Source: Gibbula magus
Taxonomy: Eukaryota; Mollusca; Gastropoda; Trochida; Trochidae
NCBI GenBank assembly: GCA_936450465.1
Contig: OW388296.1
Span: forward strand, 13,947,867-14,011,866
Direction of reading: 5' to 3'
DNA length: 64,000 bases
In this document: piece by piece, positions 36,901 to 49,158 of the stretch
How positions within the stretch are numbered: position 1 is the first letter of the stretch
Layout: each line of letters opens with the position of its first letter
The notes under the pieces: model-generated
Seen by the model: the letters and a program-made list of their open reading frames with translations, nothing else
Database searches by the model: none
Told to the model about the DNA's origin: nothing
Made by a program: the position numbers and the translations under genes

Positions 36901-39900
36901 TGAGAGCAACATTCATTGAAGCAAAGGTTGGGTCATCAAATTTGGTTTCAATATTGCCTGGAATGAAAACAAGAAATTATTTCATATTAAATCCACTTAA
37001 TGTAAAAACATATATCTTAGTTTTAACATATATGTATTTACGTATATAATAATTATTTTGTTTGAAAAAGTTTGAAAACTCATGGGTTCAAGTTTAACCT
37101 CCCCTGCAAGGCTAGTCTCAGGCCTCAAAATAGCAACCAATTTGGGAGCATTTGCTCCCTATTTTTTCAGTTTGCTCCCTGAAATTTTGAGTTAGAAGCA
37201 CATATGCTCCTTAGCAAAATTTGGGGTCCACTTAACAAATTTTGTTTCTTCACCAAAGTAAACCATTATCTATCGAAATTAGGTATTGAATGTAAGCTAG
37301 TTTATAGTTTTCTGCTTATATTCATAAATTTATAAGTGATTCTAGCAATCTCCTTTATATGCTCCTTGCAATTTTCCTTTGCTCCTAAGAATATAACTAT
37401 AGGAGCGCGTCTGCTCCTTGAAAACAATGTTTACTTTGAGGCCTGAGTCTAGCGGTGCACTGCACCTGAACTTCATAGTGTGCTCTACTATGCTAGCACA
37501 GGAAAGATCAGTTAATGCAGCAAGGATTATATTAACCAGTCACAGAGACTGGCTAGAGTTACGCTTTGCAAGGGGAAGTTGGTCATAGATAATGTGTAAA
37601 TACCTTTGATTGCAACCCCATTCCTCTTGACAGAGAGCAGCGCCCCTACCATGTGTTCAGGACTTGTTGTGGTTGCATTAATCTCAACAATCTCAAAGTC
37701 AATTGGAGCTCCAGCATGCCTTCAAATTTAAGAAAGATAGCATTTAAAAAGTGAAATTCAACCTTATGTAGTATATGAGGTGACTACCATCAATTTCTAC
37801 AGTACATTAATTAAATCACTTGTATTATTGCCAGCAGAAAACCCTAAACGTCATTTAAATCTAGTAAAAGTCTAGCATTGTCTACCAGCGCTTTGAGCAA
37901 GCAATACAAAGTGCCAGATAAATAAACTATAAATTGTTATTATTCAAATCTGCATATACATTCGGACCATGGGTGGGTGGTCCTTAACCGAAATTTAATG
38001 TAAGATGAGATGAGTTGGGATTTAATGCCGCTTTCAAGAGTATTTCACTTATATCACAGTTGCTAGTATTATGGCAAGGAGAAAGCCTGCAACGCCATGT
38101 GGCTATGCATTGTTGTGAAACCTGCAAGCCATGAGTGGTATTACGCTGAAATTCAGTCTAGAATTGCCCCAAATCCTTACTTCGTGTGAAACAGTTCTCT
38201 ACTGGAGACAAAGTTGCTGTGCCTCGGCCCCCAAATTCAATGTAAAATTACATTCAAAACTTAAAGGCATGATTAGACCCTAGCTAAAGTTGCTTTGCCA
38301 AAATAGGCTCTTTGACACCTTGACACCATCTAAACATGATGATACTGGGGTAGAGGTTATAAAGCGAACAGTTCTGCAGCTAGATAAGATCCCATACCTT
38401 AATTTTGCCATACCCCACATACAAATACTACACAAGGGTAACAAACTAAAGCAGTTTTTTCCCCATAAAATTATCAAAAGCTGTGACAATATATTGAGTA
38501 TCAATGACTGTGATCTGACAATATGTACATATTGTAATCTTATTGTAGATTATTTTTCATTCTCACTAAAATCAGATGCTTATCAAAAATATAAGTTTTG
38601 TTTTGGAATAAAAAAAATATTAAAATATGATTCAGTAATGTGTATCATTTTACGGATTATGATATGTTTTAGATCGTCAAATTGTTGTTTCTTACCACAA
38701 TGACATTTAATATGAGCATTTTATTAAATAAAATTCAAATACGTAACAGCAAAACCACAGACAGTGAGACTTGCAAGGGATTTTTTATTCACATCCAGAA
38801 CTTAGATTCAGTTGAAATGATGAACAATAAATTGAAACATCTAAACTTGATAAGTCTGCAAATGACTGTTCAATGATCACAGACATCAATAACATGTAAA
38901 ATGTCATGATGATCAGAAGGGTAGCTAAGCTTCTATCTAACACTAATGAGAATTTGAAATAAATGCACTGTCGCTCATCACCATTGATCATCACTTAAAC
39001 TTCTCATCTATTTTCACTCTCTTCCCATTAACAAAGGTGATATCTATTTCATGTATTGAAACCAATAAAGGAATGATTTAGACATCTCAGTGATGCTACT
39101 TCTCATAAGAGAGTATTGCAAATTAATTAGTAATTAGCCACTGGGGTTACATCACTGACATTCCACCAGAAAGTGGCCCTACAGGTTCAACATGGCTGCC
39201 ATTGAATATTGAAATGGCAGGGGGTCAGTCAGTAAGACTTCTCCATATGAATACAGAAATACAAGCTCCATAAATCTTCAGTCAAGAAAATGTATTTAAA
39301 ACAGGTGATCCTCTAAAAGTAGCTGTCACACAGCGGAAGAAATTGAAATCAGGTAGTTAAATTTTTAGTTTGCAGTTTTATTTTCTTGAAATATCAAATG
39401 ATCAAAAACAATCACTTCATTATCATATATATATCATATATCCTTTTTTCTGTCTCTTCATTCTTCAATGGGTAAGTTTTGTAGACAACAGATCCGATTC
39501 CATTCTACATTATCATAGGATTGAACAATTATTCTACAAACGTTTTCATTTAACAAGAGAACAGACTGCATGTTGTGTTACCTGAAGACATCCTGGACGT
39601 GACTGAGCAGTTCCGGACCACACCCATCTCCGGTAAGCAACGAGACTGTATGCCTGCCTCCGTACTTGGCTAGAGCTTCAACCTGTCAGAACACTCTGTG
39701 TTAAAAGTTAACATAATCACAATCCTTAGTTCCTCAATTCTGAAAGTATTAGCCTACTTTAAGAGGACTTTGATGTCTTCTTGAATATAAAGCTAACATG
39801 GTCAATTTTACACTAAAATCGTTGCGGTTAACAACCGTGAATCACTAAAATTTAATAAATACAATTACCAAATATATCTTCTACTAGTCTAATCAATAGA

Positions 39901-41676
39901 GCACTGACTGAAAATACATGGGTAGAATGTATACACTGTTGCCTGTTATGCACTGAGGGTTTAGTATCAGAGACATTCAAAATTTCATTGGGTTTGAGTT
40001 GGTAAAGAAGTGTGTAAAACAGAAGAAATAGCCATTGGTATCTACAACATGTATCCGTTTTAACTTTATGAATTATGCTTCATCAATTAAAAGCTTCATA
40101 TAGAACATGTCAGATGATAATCTATTTGCAATATAAATCCTGATTCAGAGGATGTGTTTTATTACTTATCACATTGAATTAAAATATTTCATTTCATCCT
40201 GACCAATGTATAAGGATATGTTACACATCTAGCTTACCTGTGATTGACTTGCTGTTGTGACATAATTTCTATCTAAGAGTCCTGAAGAACTACCAACTGC
40301 TTTAAAAGCATTGAGCTGAAATGAAAACAATCACAAATAATTTAACAGTATGCTTAGAATAAATGCCTACATATTTTAGCTCAGTGAATAATTTACTTTA
40401 ATGCTAGTTTTGACAATCACTAATATGACAAAAATGTCTATATTTGTGATTTAAGTTTGTTAAAGTCTTAATTTGACCCCTTGGATCACTAATTTACGCC
40501 ACATATTAGGGGTACAAATGAGTTTTAAAAGTACACTTGTTCTATTGTTTTGCACAAATGTTTTAAAACAAATGCTGATGAAGAACCTGATGTAGTTTTT
40601 GATATGTTAGATTTATTCCTATTCCTAAATACTTAGATATGTAGATTTAAATCATCTGCACATTTTAAAAAGCTAAGTAACATCAGCTTTTGTTAACTGT
40701 GGGCAAAACTGACATTCAAGAGCAGTTTGGTTTCCAGGTATAAAAGATTTATCCCACTCTAACGTTGAGCAATTTTATTTTTGAACCACTGCATGTTGAA
40801 ATTCAACATTGCCTTACTTCCTTTCACATTCCCACAAGGTACAAATTTCAAATTCAGAAAGAAATTTTGGAAGGAATTATAACATATCGCAACTCAGTCG
40901 CGGCTGCATTTTTGGTAAATTGTACCTAATTTTGGTTCCAAAATAAAAACTATTATTGGTTGCATACAGTAGTGTTGTTCATTCAGTGAAAAGTAACTAT
41001 CCAAACTCAAGGTCAAGAGGCTCTACCTGGAACCCCATTAGGTTTGGTCATTTTGGCGACAGAAGTTTCGATCTAACAAACTCATTACAATTTGATTCAC
41101 ATGAAAGCTACTATTTTTCAGGGATTGGCATGAACATTTGTTGTAAATGTTTTTAAGTTCAACAGTAACCAAGTGATCTATGGCAGAAAAGCTACTTCAA
41201 CTAATGGTAAACAGCAAAACTCAAATCCCTGTAAATCAGCAGATTTTATTCCGAATTTCGTAAGATCATTGGCATGAATAAATACCCTTATCATAAACGC
41301 AATGATAGAGTCATAGACAAGATAGTGAAGATACCTCCACTATTCTAACTACACATTCTTATGCTTGTTATTATTGAAATATTCTATTCTAACGAGTTAC
41401 ACAAACCAATCTTTACTCAAGACAATCAGACTACTGTAGGCTTAGTGTAGGCCTACTGTAGAGAAGTCAAGTGATTGAACACATGCCGAAATGTTTTATT
41501 TCAGAAAAAGTCCATACTTAGTTTAAATGATTTAAACCAATAGAACAATCAACATGGCTACGATTAATTTATTTCCTGCGATCCATTCACGAGTATTTGA
41601 CAACCTGTGAAAGCCGAGCAGGAAGATTTGCCTGAAGCAAGGGCAAAAGCAGACGCCTTGAGGAGGGGGCTGCCAT
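30917..41676 (-). CDS. IDH3G: Isocitrate dehydrogenase [NAD], gamma subunit, mitochondrial
   Basis: The TCA-cycle NAD-dependent isocitrate dehydrogenase is a heteromer of alpha, beta and gamma subunits; gamma is the regulatory subunit that receives allosteric signals. Twelve minus-strand exons join in phase to 396 residues: 41676-41605, 40315-40238, 39682-39582, 37719-37604, 36957-36900, 36399-36267, 35284-35151, 34966-34864, 32759-32613, 32340-32246, 31642-31582, 31009-30917. The start [28 protein letters not shown] leader is Arg/Leu-rich and lacks acidic residues, as expected for mitochondrial import. Diagnostic segments are [43 protein letters not shown]-equivalent [37 protein letters not shown] and [18 protein letters not shown] and SRPQQFDV are gamma-type rather than beta or alpha. 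The length is close to the usual ~393. The TAA stop overlaps a donor-like GGTAAGT. Confidence 0.94.
33141..33285. repeat. Palindromic block containing 'tacctacactttt' tandem units
   Basis: The left arm gtttcttttgttacaagtgtagg (from 33141) and the right arm ending ttttacaactgagaaac (33285) are imperfect inverted repeats. Between them lie about four copies of a ~21-bp unit ctgatatacctacactttt. A perfect small hairpin gtgtaggtgtat/atacacctacac sits at 33157-33186. The block abuts the TIR element beginning at 33291. Confidence 0.75.
33291..34646. mobile_element. Non-autonomous DNA transposon, 23-bp TIRs, TA target site
   Basis: The left end ccgtatattactgtgtataagac and the right end, its exact reverse complement, lie 1356 bp apart and each is flanked by TA (33289-33290, 34647-34648). 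A second gtgtataagacgaccccctt-like motif occurs inside both ends. No transposase-like ORF is seen. TA flanks fit the Tc1/mariner/pogo group, but the TIR sequence alone does not settle the family. It lies in IDH3G intron 8 (between exons 8 and 9). Confidence 0.8.
34226..34313. repeat. Two-copy tandem duplication inside the TIR element
   Basis: The unit gaatgaataggttagttgtagaatttcattggtcc(a)cgtcat is followed at once by a second copy, gaatgaatggctaagttgtggaatttcattggtccgcgtca. It is a local duplication of about 46 bp with no visible function. Confidence 0.75.
34681..34781. repeat. Palindrome with 30-bp arms
   Basis: The arms 34681-34710 (gtgtatcaaatgatacccta...) and 34752-34781 are reverse complements with one mismatch around a GC-rich loop. 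The arm contains the ctacactttt word of the 33141-33285 block, so the two palindromes on either side of the TIR element are related. Confidence 0.85.
35597..35757 (-). repeat. Dispersed repeat, copy 2
   Basis: The reverse complement begins tttgaacaatgccctgtcac and continues with ATGAC-rich sequence, as at 1695-1806. It lies in an IDH3G intron. Confidence 0.6.
35899..36118. mobile_element. Foldback element, 'ggtcgaaattaac' family
   Basis: The left end gcaggggtcgaaattaacc and the right end gctaatttcgaaccctgc form an imperfect terminal inverted repeat. An internal agtagcc/ggctact and agtccagac/ggactagt pattern makes the element nearly self-complementary. A related copy is at 48935-49158. No ORF or TSD was recognised. 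Confidence 0.65.
37111..37453. mobile_element. Inverted-repeat element, 19-bp ends
   Basis: The left end gctagtctcaggcctcaaa and the right end tttgaggcctgagtctagc are reverse complements with one mismatch, 343 bp outer span. The interior has repeated tttgctccct and atatgctcctt words. It is a non-autonomous element in IDH3G intron 4. Confidence 0.75.
38004..38232 (-). mobile_element. 5'-truncated family 1 SINE with target-site duplication
   Basis: It shares the body and 3' end of the 4411 SINE (for example gagttgggatttaatgccgc and ttcacttatatcacag) but stops before the tRNA head. A 13-bp near-identical direct repeat, aaatttaatgtaa at 37991-38003 and aaattcaatgtaa at 38233-38245, flanks it. 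It therefore inserted already truncated. Confidence 0.85.
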
Positions 41677-42166
41677 CTTTCTGACCTTCACCTCAAGGTT
41701 GGTTTATGCAAATTGTGAAATATGGAGAAAAAAACGGAACTGCATTGCTTTATTAAAACAAACTATTATTTTACAAAATATCATTGTTATTTGCCTATAA
41801 CTAGTTAATGAGATTATCAGGTATTTTAATTTAAAAGGCATTCGTTTATCTATAAAGACATTAGTAAGTGTTACAATGAATTAATATAAAAACAAATTCC
41901 GCTAAAGGTAAACATTTTCTTTTCGAATTAACCATTCATGTGTGAGTGGGATGGGCACCGACTTCTGTTTACAAACAGATGTCGCAGGTGCATGGTATTA
42001 TGGATCTGATTGCATTTGATCAAATTATGAAATGTTCAATAATAACAGTTAGTGTTCTTGTAAAATAGATAGCGTCTGAAGCCTTCTCAAACATACATTC
42101 TGTACGTCTGTGTTCGAGCCGTCGGATGTTTGCTGGAGGAGTGAGTGAGTCATAGCAACTGATGTA
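41677..42166. promoter_or_regulatory. Head-to-head intergenic region between IDH3G and the ASB gene
   Basis: About 490 bp separate the IDH3G start codon (minus) from the first candidate exon of the ankyrin/SOCS gene (plus). Both promoters must lie here unless further upstream exons exist, so a shared bidirectional promoter is plausible. I see no clear TATA box. Confidence 0.45.
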
Positions 42167-42210
42167 AAATGACGCTATCACCTGTCAACTCAAGATCACA
42201 AGTTATCGTG
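42167..42210 (+). other. Candidate 5' exon of the ASB gene with an upstream ORF
   Basis: An ATG at 42167 opens 14 codons (MTLSPVNSRSQVIV) and ends at a good donor (GTG|gtaagaa, 42211). The acceptor ctcatctcacag at 42962 would join to atggtaaaccag and stop after eight codons (TGA). That makes a 22-codon uORF upstream of the main start at 43103. Exon use is predicted from splice signals only. Confidence 0.4.
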
Positions 42211-43102
42211 GTAAGAATAACATTATTTTTGCTTTCTTAGTGACATTTGATTAAATTTATTTATTATATATTTTAAGTTTTTGTGTCAACTAATTATAGA
42301 CTTATTATATTGCAATGTATTACAATAAATGTTCGCTTATTATAAGGAATTTATAGCCTAAAATCAGTGGCATCACTTTGGCTAACATTAGGTTCATCTG
42401 AATAACTTTGCAAATATGTTTTGCTATGTCAAACAACATTAATATGTTCAAGGTATTCTTAATAATTGCTTACATATGCATATTTATTCTTTGTTTCACA
42501 CATTTAATATTTATATGTATACCTACTATATTCTCTGTAATTACGTACCACTTTTTGAATGGATGTCTTGAAAATGGTGTCAGGTATGTAATTTTCTCCG
42601 AGAACCAGTTGTTTCGTAGAGGAAACAGGTTCATAGAGACTGATAAGAGGAAACAGGTTCGTAGAGACTTGTAAAAATACTTTTAAAGACTAAGTTTTCC
42701 AAATTTATTGTATTGTGAATGTTTATTATCCCATTATTATGTCGGCGTCTTACCCGTTTCATCTTCTCTGCATCCATTTATCATCGGCAATTGTAATCCT
42801 GCAATATAATCATACTTACCATTTTTCTTTATTTTTTTCAAATGAACTTTGTATACTATTTTTTAACTCTCTACAAACCTCTCTCTACGAAACCGTAATA
42901 AATAGCATCTACGAATCTGTTTCATCTACGAATAAACCTACACCCATATTCTCATCTCACAGATGGTAAACCAGTTTTCAACCCTGTGATACTAGAAGAC
43001 CTGTCTGATGGATATTTCAGCAAATGAATTTTGAACTGACAACATCAGAGACCTTAAACAAAAATTGTCAAGCTGAAGAAATAATTTAAACTGACAACCA
43101 CA

Positions 43103-46100
43103 ATGACACAAACACACCTTATGGCTGCGATTAAACAGAAGGATGTTGATAGATTCTGCAAGCTCGTTGACCTTCCTGGCTATGACATTGATCTACCTGT
43201 TAACGGAGTCACGCCTCTCATCCTTGCTGCCAAGACAGGTACTCAATAAATTTTCTCTCACTTAAATCTTATTTCATGTGAGTTGCAAATTACAGCAACA
43301 ATCAAAATTAAAATAGTTTCTTACAATAGATAAAATGCAACTTAATTAGTCTCAAAATGTTACACTCTAGAATACTTTTAGGTTTTGATTGTTTTAGTGA
43401 AAAAATCCAATAATTACCTGAAAAGAAAGGTTTTTCAACATGTAATAATAAAAATAGAATCAATCCTCCTGACCCATATCATTTGAAAATACTGATGAGA
43501 AACAAAAATAATTTTTTTATATGGTTGACCTTTGTTATATATATTTAGAGAGTGAATAAGATGACGATCAATAATTTCAAACGTCTTTTATTTCTCAGGT
43601 CTGCGGTTGATAACTGAGAAAGTGATCAGTAAAGGAGCCAACCTCAACATGCGAGACTCGGAAGGAAGAACCGCACTCCTCCACGCCTGTCAACATGGAC
43701 ACAGTCTCGTTGTTCGTCAGCTCCTTACAGCAGGTGCTGACACTAACACTGTGAGGAATTTTCTTTGGTTTTGTGAAACATAAAAATATGCAATTAAAAG
43801 ATAAACGATAAACAACTTCAGCAAGACACAATGTCGTTTTCTTGCTGATCATTTTGATCTGTATGTATAGCAATTCCATTTATTATAGCGTAATGTGTAA
43901 ATCAATTAAAAATTCATTAGTATAAATTAGCCTGTGGGGAACAATGTCAATATTTGCACTAAGCTATTTATCACACCAGATGGTCTTCGTTACGTGAATA
44001 ACAGGCTAGCGTTTGTCCATATGTTGTTACCAGCTACACAATGAATATGCACATTATGAAGTCATTACTATTCATATGCACACATTGTTTGAATCTATTT
44101 TGCAATATGTACCGGTCTGTTATTTCTTGATATAAAAAAGTCATTGAATATTTTATTTTATGCCACATTAAACACATAATACACCATTCAGTTTCTTATG
44201 GAACTGTCATGAAAAACCTGCTATAGCATTAAGAGATACATGATTAAAATAAATATTTATGATGAATACTTTATAAACCTTAAGAACTTAACATTTATCA
44301 TCACAATATATTGGGACCTTGAGTAATTTGATTTTCAAAATTTGGCAGGTGCTTGTTTTAGATATTTGCTTAAAGTTTATTAATAATAAATTGCTAATCC
44401 ATTACATAAAAGTACCAAACTTGTCAAATCAGCCAATCAGAATCAAGAATACACCAAACTCATGTTACACTATTCTGCTGACAACAGGTTTTATGTCAAT
44501 GCTTAGTGACTGCATTCATCAATAACGAGGGTGAGCATTACAGTAATTATGTCAACACTGATTACCTTCAGACCTGTCCCAAAATATTTGTTGGGTGCTC
44601 TGTTTTTTATGGCAAATTATTCCCTTTATCAACAAGTAATGATTCCCTTAAATTGTCCACTCATGCTTTTGCACCAACGTTTTCTCAAGCTAAAGTGTTA
44701 ATTATTTCCTGATATTGCAGTGTTCAGCCCACGGAGACCTGCCGCTGCACGAGGCGGTGACTAGCGGAGACCTGGAGACTGTGAAGACTCTGTTAGCCGT
44801 GGGAGCGGACGTGAACCGCCCCAACTACATCTCACACCACACACCCATCATGCTGGCTCTGCTCAACATGAACAATAACATCGTCAGGGTCTTGCTTAGT
44901 TATGGGGCTGATTTGAACAAGTAGGTTGATTGAATTCTTATTTGATCACTCAAAGCTTGGCTGATAATTGCATCCTTTCTTGTTGGACAATAATTATAAT
45001 ATTAATTTGTATTTATTTTTCTATTGTGATAATATTTTCAGAATAGTTTATCCTACGTTAGTTACATCTATGCCTGGTATTCTTGTCTTTGTCTCTGGTC
45101 TGTCTGTTTGGGTTACCTCCCTTTCATCATGTAATACTTTTATGAAAGAATTAATTGATGTTCATGGTCATAGTTTTCATATTTGAAATTTAAAGGATGA
45201 AATGCAATAACTAGAAATGCCTAGAAAGTGTTTCTGTACAAAGTGTTTTATCTTGTCCGACTTTGGATAAAAAAGTCTTATCATGACATTGTCAACTCAG
45301 CCCCTTTATCTGTCATTAGGGATTCCATACATTTACTTTTTGATTTAATGCAACATTGTGATTAAGTTTAACCCACCCATGGTCTATTAATGTCAGTCAA
45401 TGCTGGCTTTGCATGCTTTGCAGGCTTTCCCCCTCCATCAATACTAGCTGTTATGATGTAAGTGAAATATTCTTGAGAAGTGCATTAAACCTAAAATCCT
45501 ATGACATCCCATATCACATTCTTATTGTTCATTTCATGAGTGCCAAACCATTTTGAGTTTACAGAAATCCCATTTTCATTAACAATGAAAGTGATATATC
45601 CATAATAGGTCGCTCGCTAAATGTAGTCTAGCTCAGAATATTCCAGGATTTTCATATAAGTAAAGTGTTAAGTTTCAGATCACACCATCTTACTCAGTCA
45701 TGGTGTGGAACTATAAAATCTCATTTCAATCAGACTTAACATTGCCTTCCTGATTGCAGATCTGTGCCAGGGGGTGACACGGCTCTTCACTACGCAGTCC
45801 AAGTATCTCCCGTTGATGTTATATCAGACTTGATTCACGGGGGCAGTGATCTGAACACTCTCAACAGTATCGGCGAGAGCCCACTGATCGTTGCAGTCTA
45901 CGAAGGAAGACTGGACGCTACCCGCTTGTTGATGCTCAGTGGATGTCGAGCTGACATTTACGACTACTTCTCTCCCCTGTGTGTGGCATGTCAAATAGTT
46001 AAAGAGGACACACTGATGATCAGATATCTGTTATCCGAGGGATACAACGTCAGCGGAGATGAATCTTTGAAAGAGAATTTATTTATTAAGCTTGAAAATG

Positions 46101-46279
46101 AGTACCCGGATCTGTTTAGATATATTTTTGAAGAGCGAATGGTTCAACCATTGAGTTTGAGAGAAATTGCAAGATTGCGGATGCGTCATTTGTTGGGTCC
46201 GGATGTATCTAGTCAAATTGTTCACCTTTCTTTACCCGAGATACTCAGAAATTGGGTAACTCAGGATATCATATACTGA
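43103..46279 (+). CDS. Ankyrin-repeat and SOCS-box protein (ASB-like)
   Basis: Four coding exons join in phase to 335 residues: 43103-43238, 43599-43750, 44721-44920, 45760-46279 (TGA). ATG at 43103 has A at -3 (ccacaATG). The 5' UTR probably extends to an acceptor at 42962. About seven ankyrin repeats fill residues 30-265: NGVTPLILAAKTG; GRTALLHACQHGHSLVVRQLL; GDLPLHEAVTSGDLETVKTLL; TPIMLALLNMNNNIVRVLL; GDTALHYAVQ; SPLIVAVYEGRLDATRLL; SPLCVACQ. The last ~43 residues (PLSLREIARLRMRHLLG ... LSLPEILRNWV) are a SOCS box: a leucine-rich BC-box helix, then LSLP in the place of the Cul5-box LPxP. Members of this family are substrate receptors of Elongin B/C-Cullin-5 ubiquitin ligases. The substrate and the exact ASB subfamily cannot be told here. 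Confidence 0.92.
43925..44013. repeat. Short inverted repeat in ASB intron
   Basis: attagcctgt near 43926 and aacaggcta near 44000 form small inverted ends around about 65 bp. This is possibly a decayed foldback fragment. Confidence 0.35.
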
Positions 46280-46530
46280 AGCTCATTAAGTTGATATCCT
46301 AATCTCTAACAAGGGGGAAATGGTTCATAACTACAACAGTTGTACTGCAGTATTTTCCCTTTGATGGGGTACCGTAATGCATTTGGGTACATACATAGTG
46401 CATACAAATTGTAACATTATATTTGATACTTTACAGATGCAGATGTCATTAAGGAGTTTATGGAAGTTGTAATTAATTTATAAATATAATATCCTTGGCT
46501 TATTAGACACATGAACAAACTCATTTTCCA

Positions 46531-46955
46531 GGTTCGAGTCCACCTGTGACCGGGTGTAAAAACCTTGGAGTCAACTTTGAGTGCGGACTCTTTCAGTGTT
46601 GTCACAACCCTGTGCACTTAAAAGAACCCACGAATCCGTTGGTAAATGACCAGATGGTGGCCACATGAATACGTGCAGACACCTAGTTGCAGGTACAGCA
46701 ACGTGCAGTATCCTTGGACAAAATACTGTGACTATGTGTCCTAGTTCACCCAGCTATGAATGGGTACCTCGTAAGGATGAGCATGGTGATTTAACTTGGT
46801 GCGCCTAGTGGCTGCAAAAGTTGCATACTCCAAATGGAGCTGAGATTGACAAAGAGTGTCGTTAAACAGTGACATCCAATGATCGGGGGCAAACAGAGCG
46901 CCTTTGAGCAGCTTAGCTGGATATTGGCGCTATACAAATGTTTATATGTAGGTAT
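46531..46955 (+). mobile_element. Second SINE family: B box, conserved body, gcgctatacaaat 3' end
   Basis: It starts with a tRNA T-arm-like ggttcgagtccacc but lacks an A box, so it is 5'-truncated. The body (gtgcacttaaaagaaccc; cctagttcacccagctatgaatggg) leads to the 3' end ggatattggcgctatacaaatg. A 3' end of that form is shared by many metazoan SINEs that borrow L2-type LINE machinery; that link is from general knowledge. A weak gtatgtat-type tail follows. Confidence 0.7.
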
Positions 46956-47324
46956 GTATGTATAATGATTCTAAGTGTTTGAATAACTGAATATGTAGTA
47001 AACCAAGATTCCTCTACCTGGGACATACGGAACTCTTAAGCTCATATGTATTTTTGCACTTCTAATCATTTAAATCTCAAATAATTTACATTCCTCTTCC
47101 TCATCTGTACTCTGGAACTCGAGGGGGTATAGTCATCATGACATGACATGTTACTATCTAGGTTTATCTCCCTTTGATGGCTGGTTTACATTGGTCATCA
47201 CTATCCAATAAGTTGAGATAATAATGAGAAATAAATGCTGATTAGATAGTGAACAAAAGTAATATATTTTATTATTAATATACCGGTATATGCAAGAGGG
47301 AATATTCTCATATGAATGAAGCCT

Positions 47325-47425
47325 GTTTGTAGCTGAGTGGTTAAGAAGTTGTGTGGTGCCTGACTCTGAGGGTGTATGTTTCAATCCACAATGGACTCGC
47401 CCAAAAAACGACATGAATATATAGT
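47325..47425 (+). mobile_element. tRNA-derived element head (A and B boxes)
   Basis: tagctgagtggttaagaag fits an A box with D-arm, and gggtgtatgtttcaatcc fits a decayed B box. The spacing is that of a tRNA with a long variable arm (Leu/Ser-like). The 3' continuation atggactcgcccaaaaaacgac matches the split element at 2470-2900. No CCA-adjacent acceptor stem pairs well, so it is not a functional tRNA gene. Confidence 0.5.
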
Positions 47426-48934
47426 ACAACAGATACATTGATCCAAAAATTAAATTCTTGCAAAGTCAGCTGATTGAAAATGGCAGTTTCCCTAGATGTG
47501 ATGGAGAATGTATGGGAGATAACATGACATAAACATTAAACCTGTATTTTAGTGGATCCAACCAAAAACAAGGAAATCTGACACCTACCTGTGTTATCAA
47601 GTATCAGCTGCAGGCAATCAAAGAAAATATTATTCAGGGTAGTAGTTACAACTCTTGTTACTTATCTTTAAACAAGATAATGTTGGATGGAATATATATT
47701 TAATATTTGACTTTATTCATATTTGTTGATTAGCTGCATTGTTCTTTGATTTTAAGAACAATCTGTCATTATGTGTAATTATATTTATCTGATTTGATGC
47801 TTCTATAATTCTTGTCAAAATATTGTAATCTTTTACAAATCGTGCAATTGCTTTAGGGTGATAAGTTTATATTGATAACAATGTTAAATCTGAATACATA
47901 TGCTTTTAAGATTTATGTATTCTTTTCAATTCTGCTTTATATACATAAGCTTTGCATGTGATATGGCGATAAATATACATATATATATATAAGCATATAT
48001 ACACAAAGTTCACAATCAGAAGATTGTCAAACTCTCAGGCATGAAATATATAAAAAATATATAAGCATATATATATATATTTGATCTCCTTTCATGCTTC
48101 TTTCATTATTCCCGTGAAAATAATTGCTCATTTTATGAATTCAAATTTATATTATATTTACTGTTTTAACACATTTTACTAAATTTTATTTAGCATTTGC
48201 TATCAACACTTATTTTAAGATATCATGTACCATTACCACGACCATTATTAATTATTACTTCTTTAGGAGCCAGTGTCTTTAGAAAGTTGTCTTTCAAAAA
48301 GCTCTAAAGCTGAAGTTCTGTATTTATGTTCCTGGACTAATCAATACAATGATATATAATCGTTGTATTATCCATATGGTCTGCTTCGCTAAAATCTTGA
48401 TTAATTAATCACACAAAACCTGTTGAGCTACAGAAATAATGGCTCTATTACTAAGTTAACTGTTGTTCTAACAAAAACTTTCTAATTATTTTTGGAGTAA
48501 GTATTATTTTGTTATGTTTGATTTAGTTTATGTTTTGTTGTTACAATCAAATATTTTAATAGAAGGAAGAGAACATTATTTTAATATTTGTTTCGCTTGT
48601 GATAAGACGTTTGCTGTTGAAACCCTTTTGTTATTATTTATGTAAATGTCTCTTGTAGAAGAAATAAGGAGTAAATATTGTTATCTCAGTTTTTACATGA
48701 ATCTCTTTATTTATTGTACCGTATTGCAAAACACTTTATATATTGTGCCATTTTTCAAAACATGTACAATGTTATTTGTATGTAAATGAAAGGTATACAT
48801 ATCCTAATTAACCCTTTACTTACTAATGTAATTATATTCTAGATATCCCTATCATCAGCACAGTCCTGGTTATTTCCTGGTTATTGTTCCACAAGAGTAA
48901 AGATTCCTGAGAGTTGTCTAATAAGGATAAGGCG
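47426..48934. other. Gene-free AT-rich stretch
   Basis: It holds only AT-rich sequence with (TA)n runs around 47975-48080. No exon was recognised. Confidence 0.45.
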
Positions 48935-49158
48935 GGGTTTGGAATTGGCACTAGCCCGATAGCCTATTGCTAGGGGAAAAGTTGCTGGGTTAACAAAATG
49001 TTAAGACTGGTAGTCCAAAAGGCTAGTTTGAATATAAAGATGATATGATCCTGTAGATGTATGATATTTGGCGAGCTTAAAAGGCTTTGGACAAGTAAAT
49101 TAGCTAAATAACTAGTCTGAATGGCTAATGCTTTGGTAAGGTTAATTTCGACCCTAAA
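48935..49158. mobile_element. Foldback element, 'ggtcgaaattaac' family, copy 2
   Basis: The left end ggggtttggaattggcactag and the right end ggttaatttcgaccct pair imperfectly. In opposite orientation it shares ggttaatttcgacc, the tagtcc/ggctag words and overall layout with 35899-36118. Confidence 0.6.

Noticed and set aside
38290..38703. 137-codon plus-strand ORF in an IDH3G intron
   Set aside because: AT-driven composition, no domain, adjacent to a SINE; no sign of a separate gene.
47325..47410. Functional tRNA-Leu/Ser gene
   Set aside because: T-arm is degenerate (gtttcaatcc) and the acceptor stem does not pair; the same sequence recurs as part of a dispersed element.
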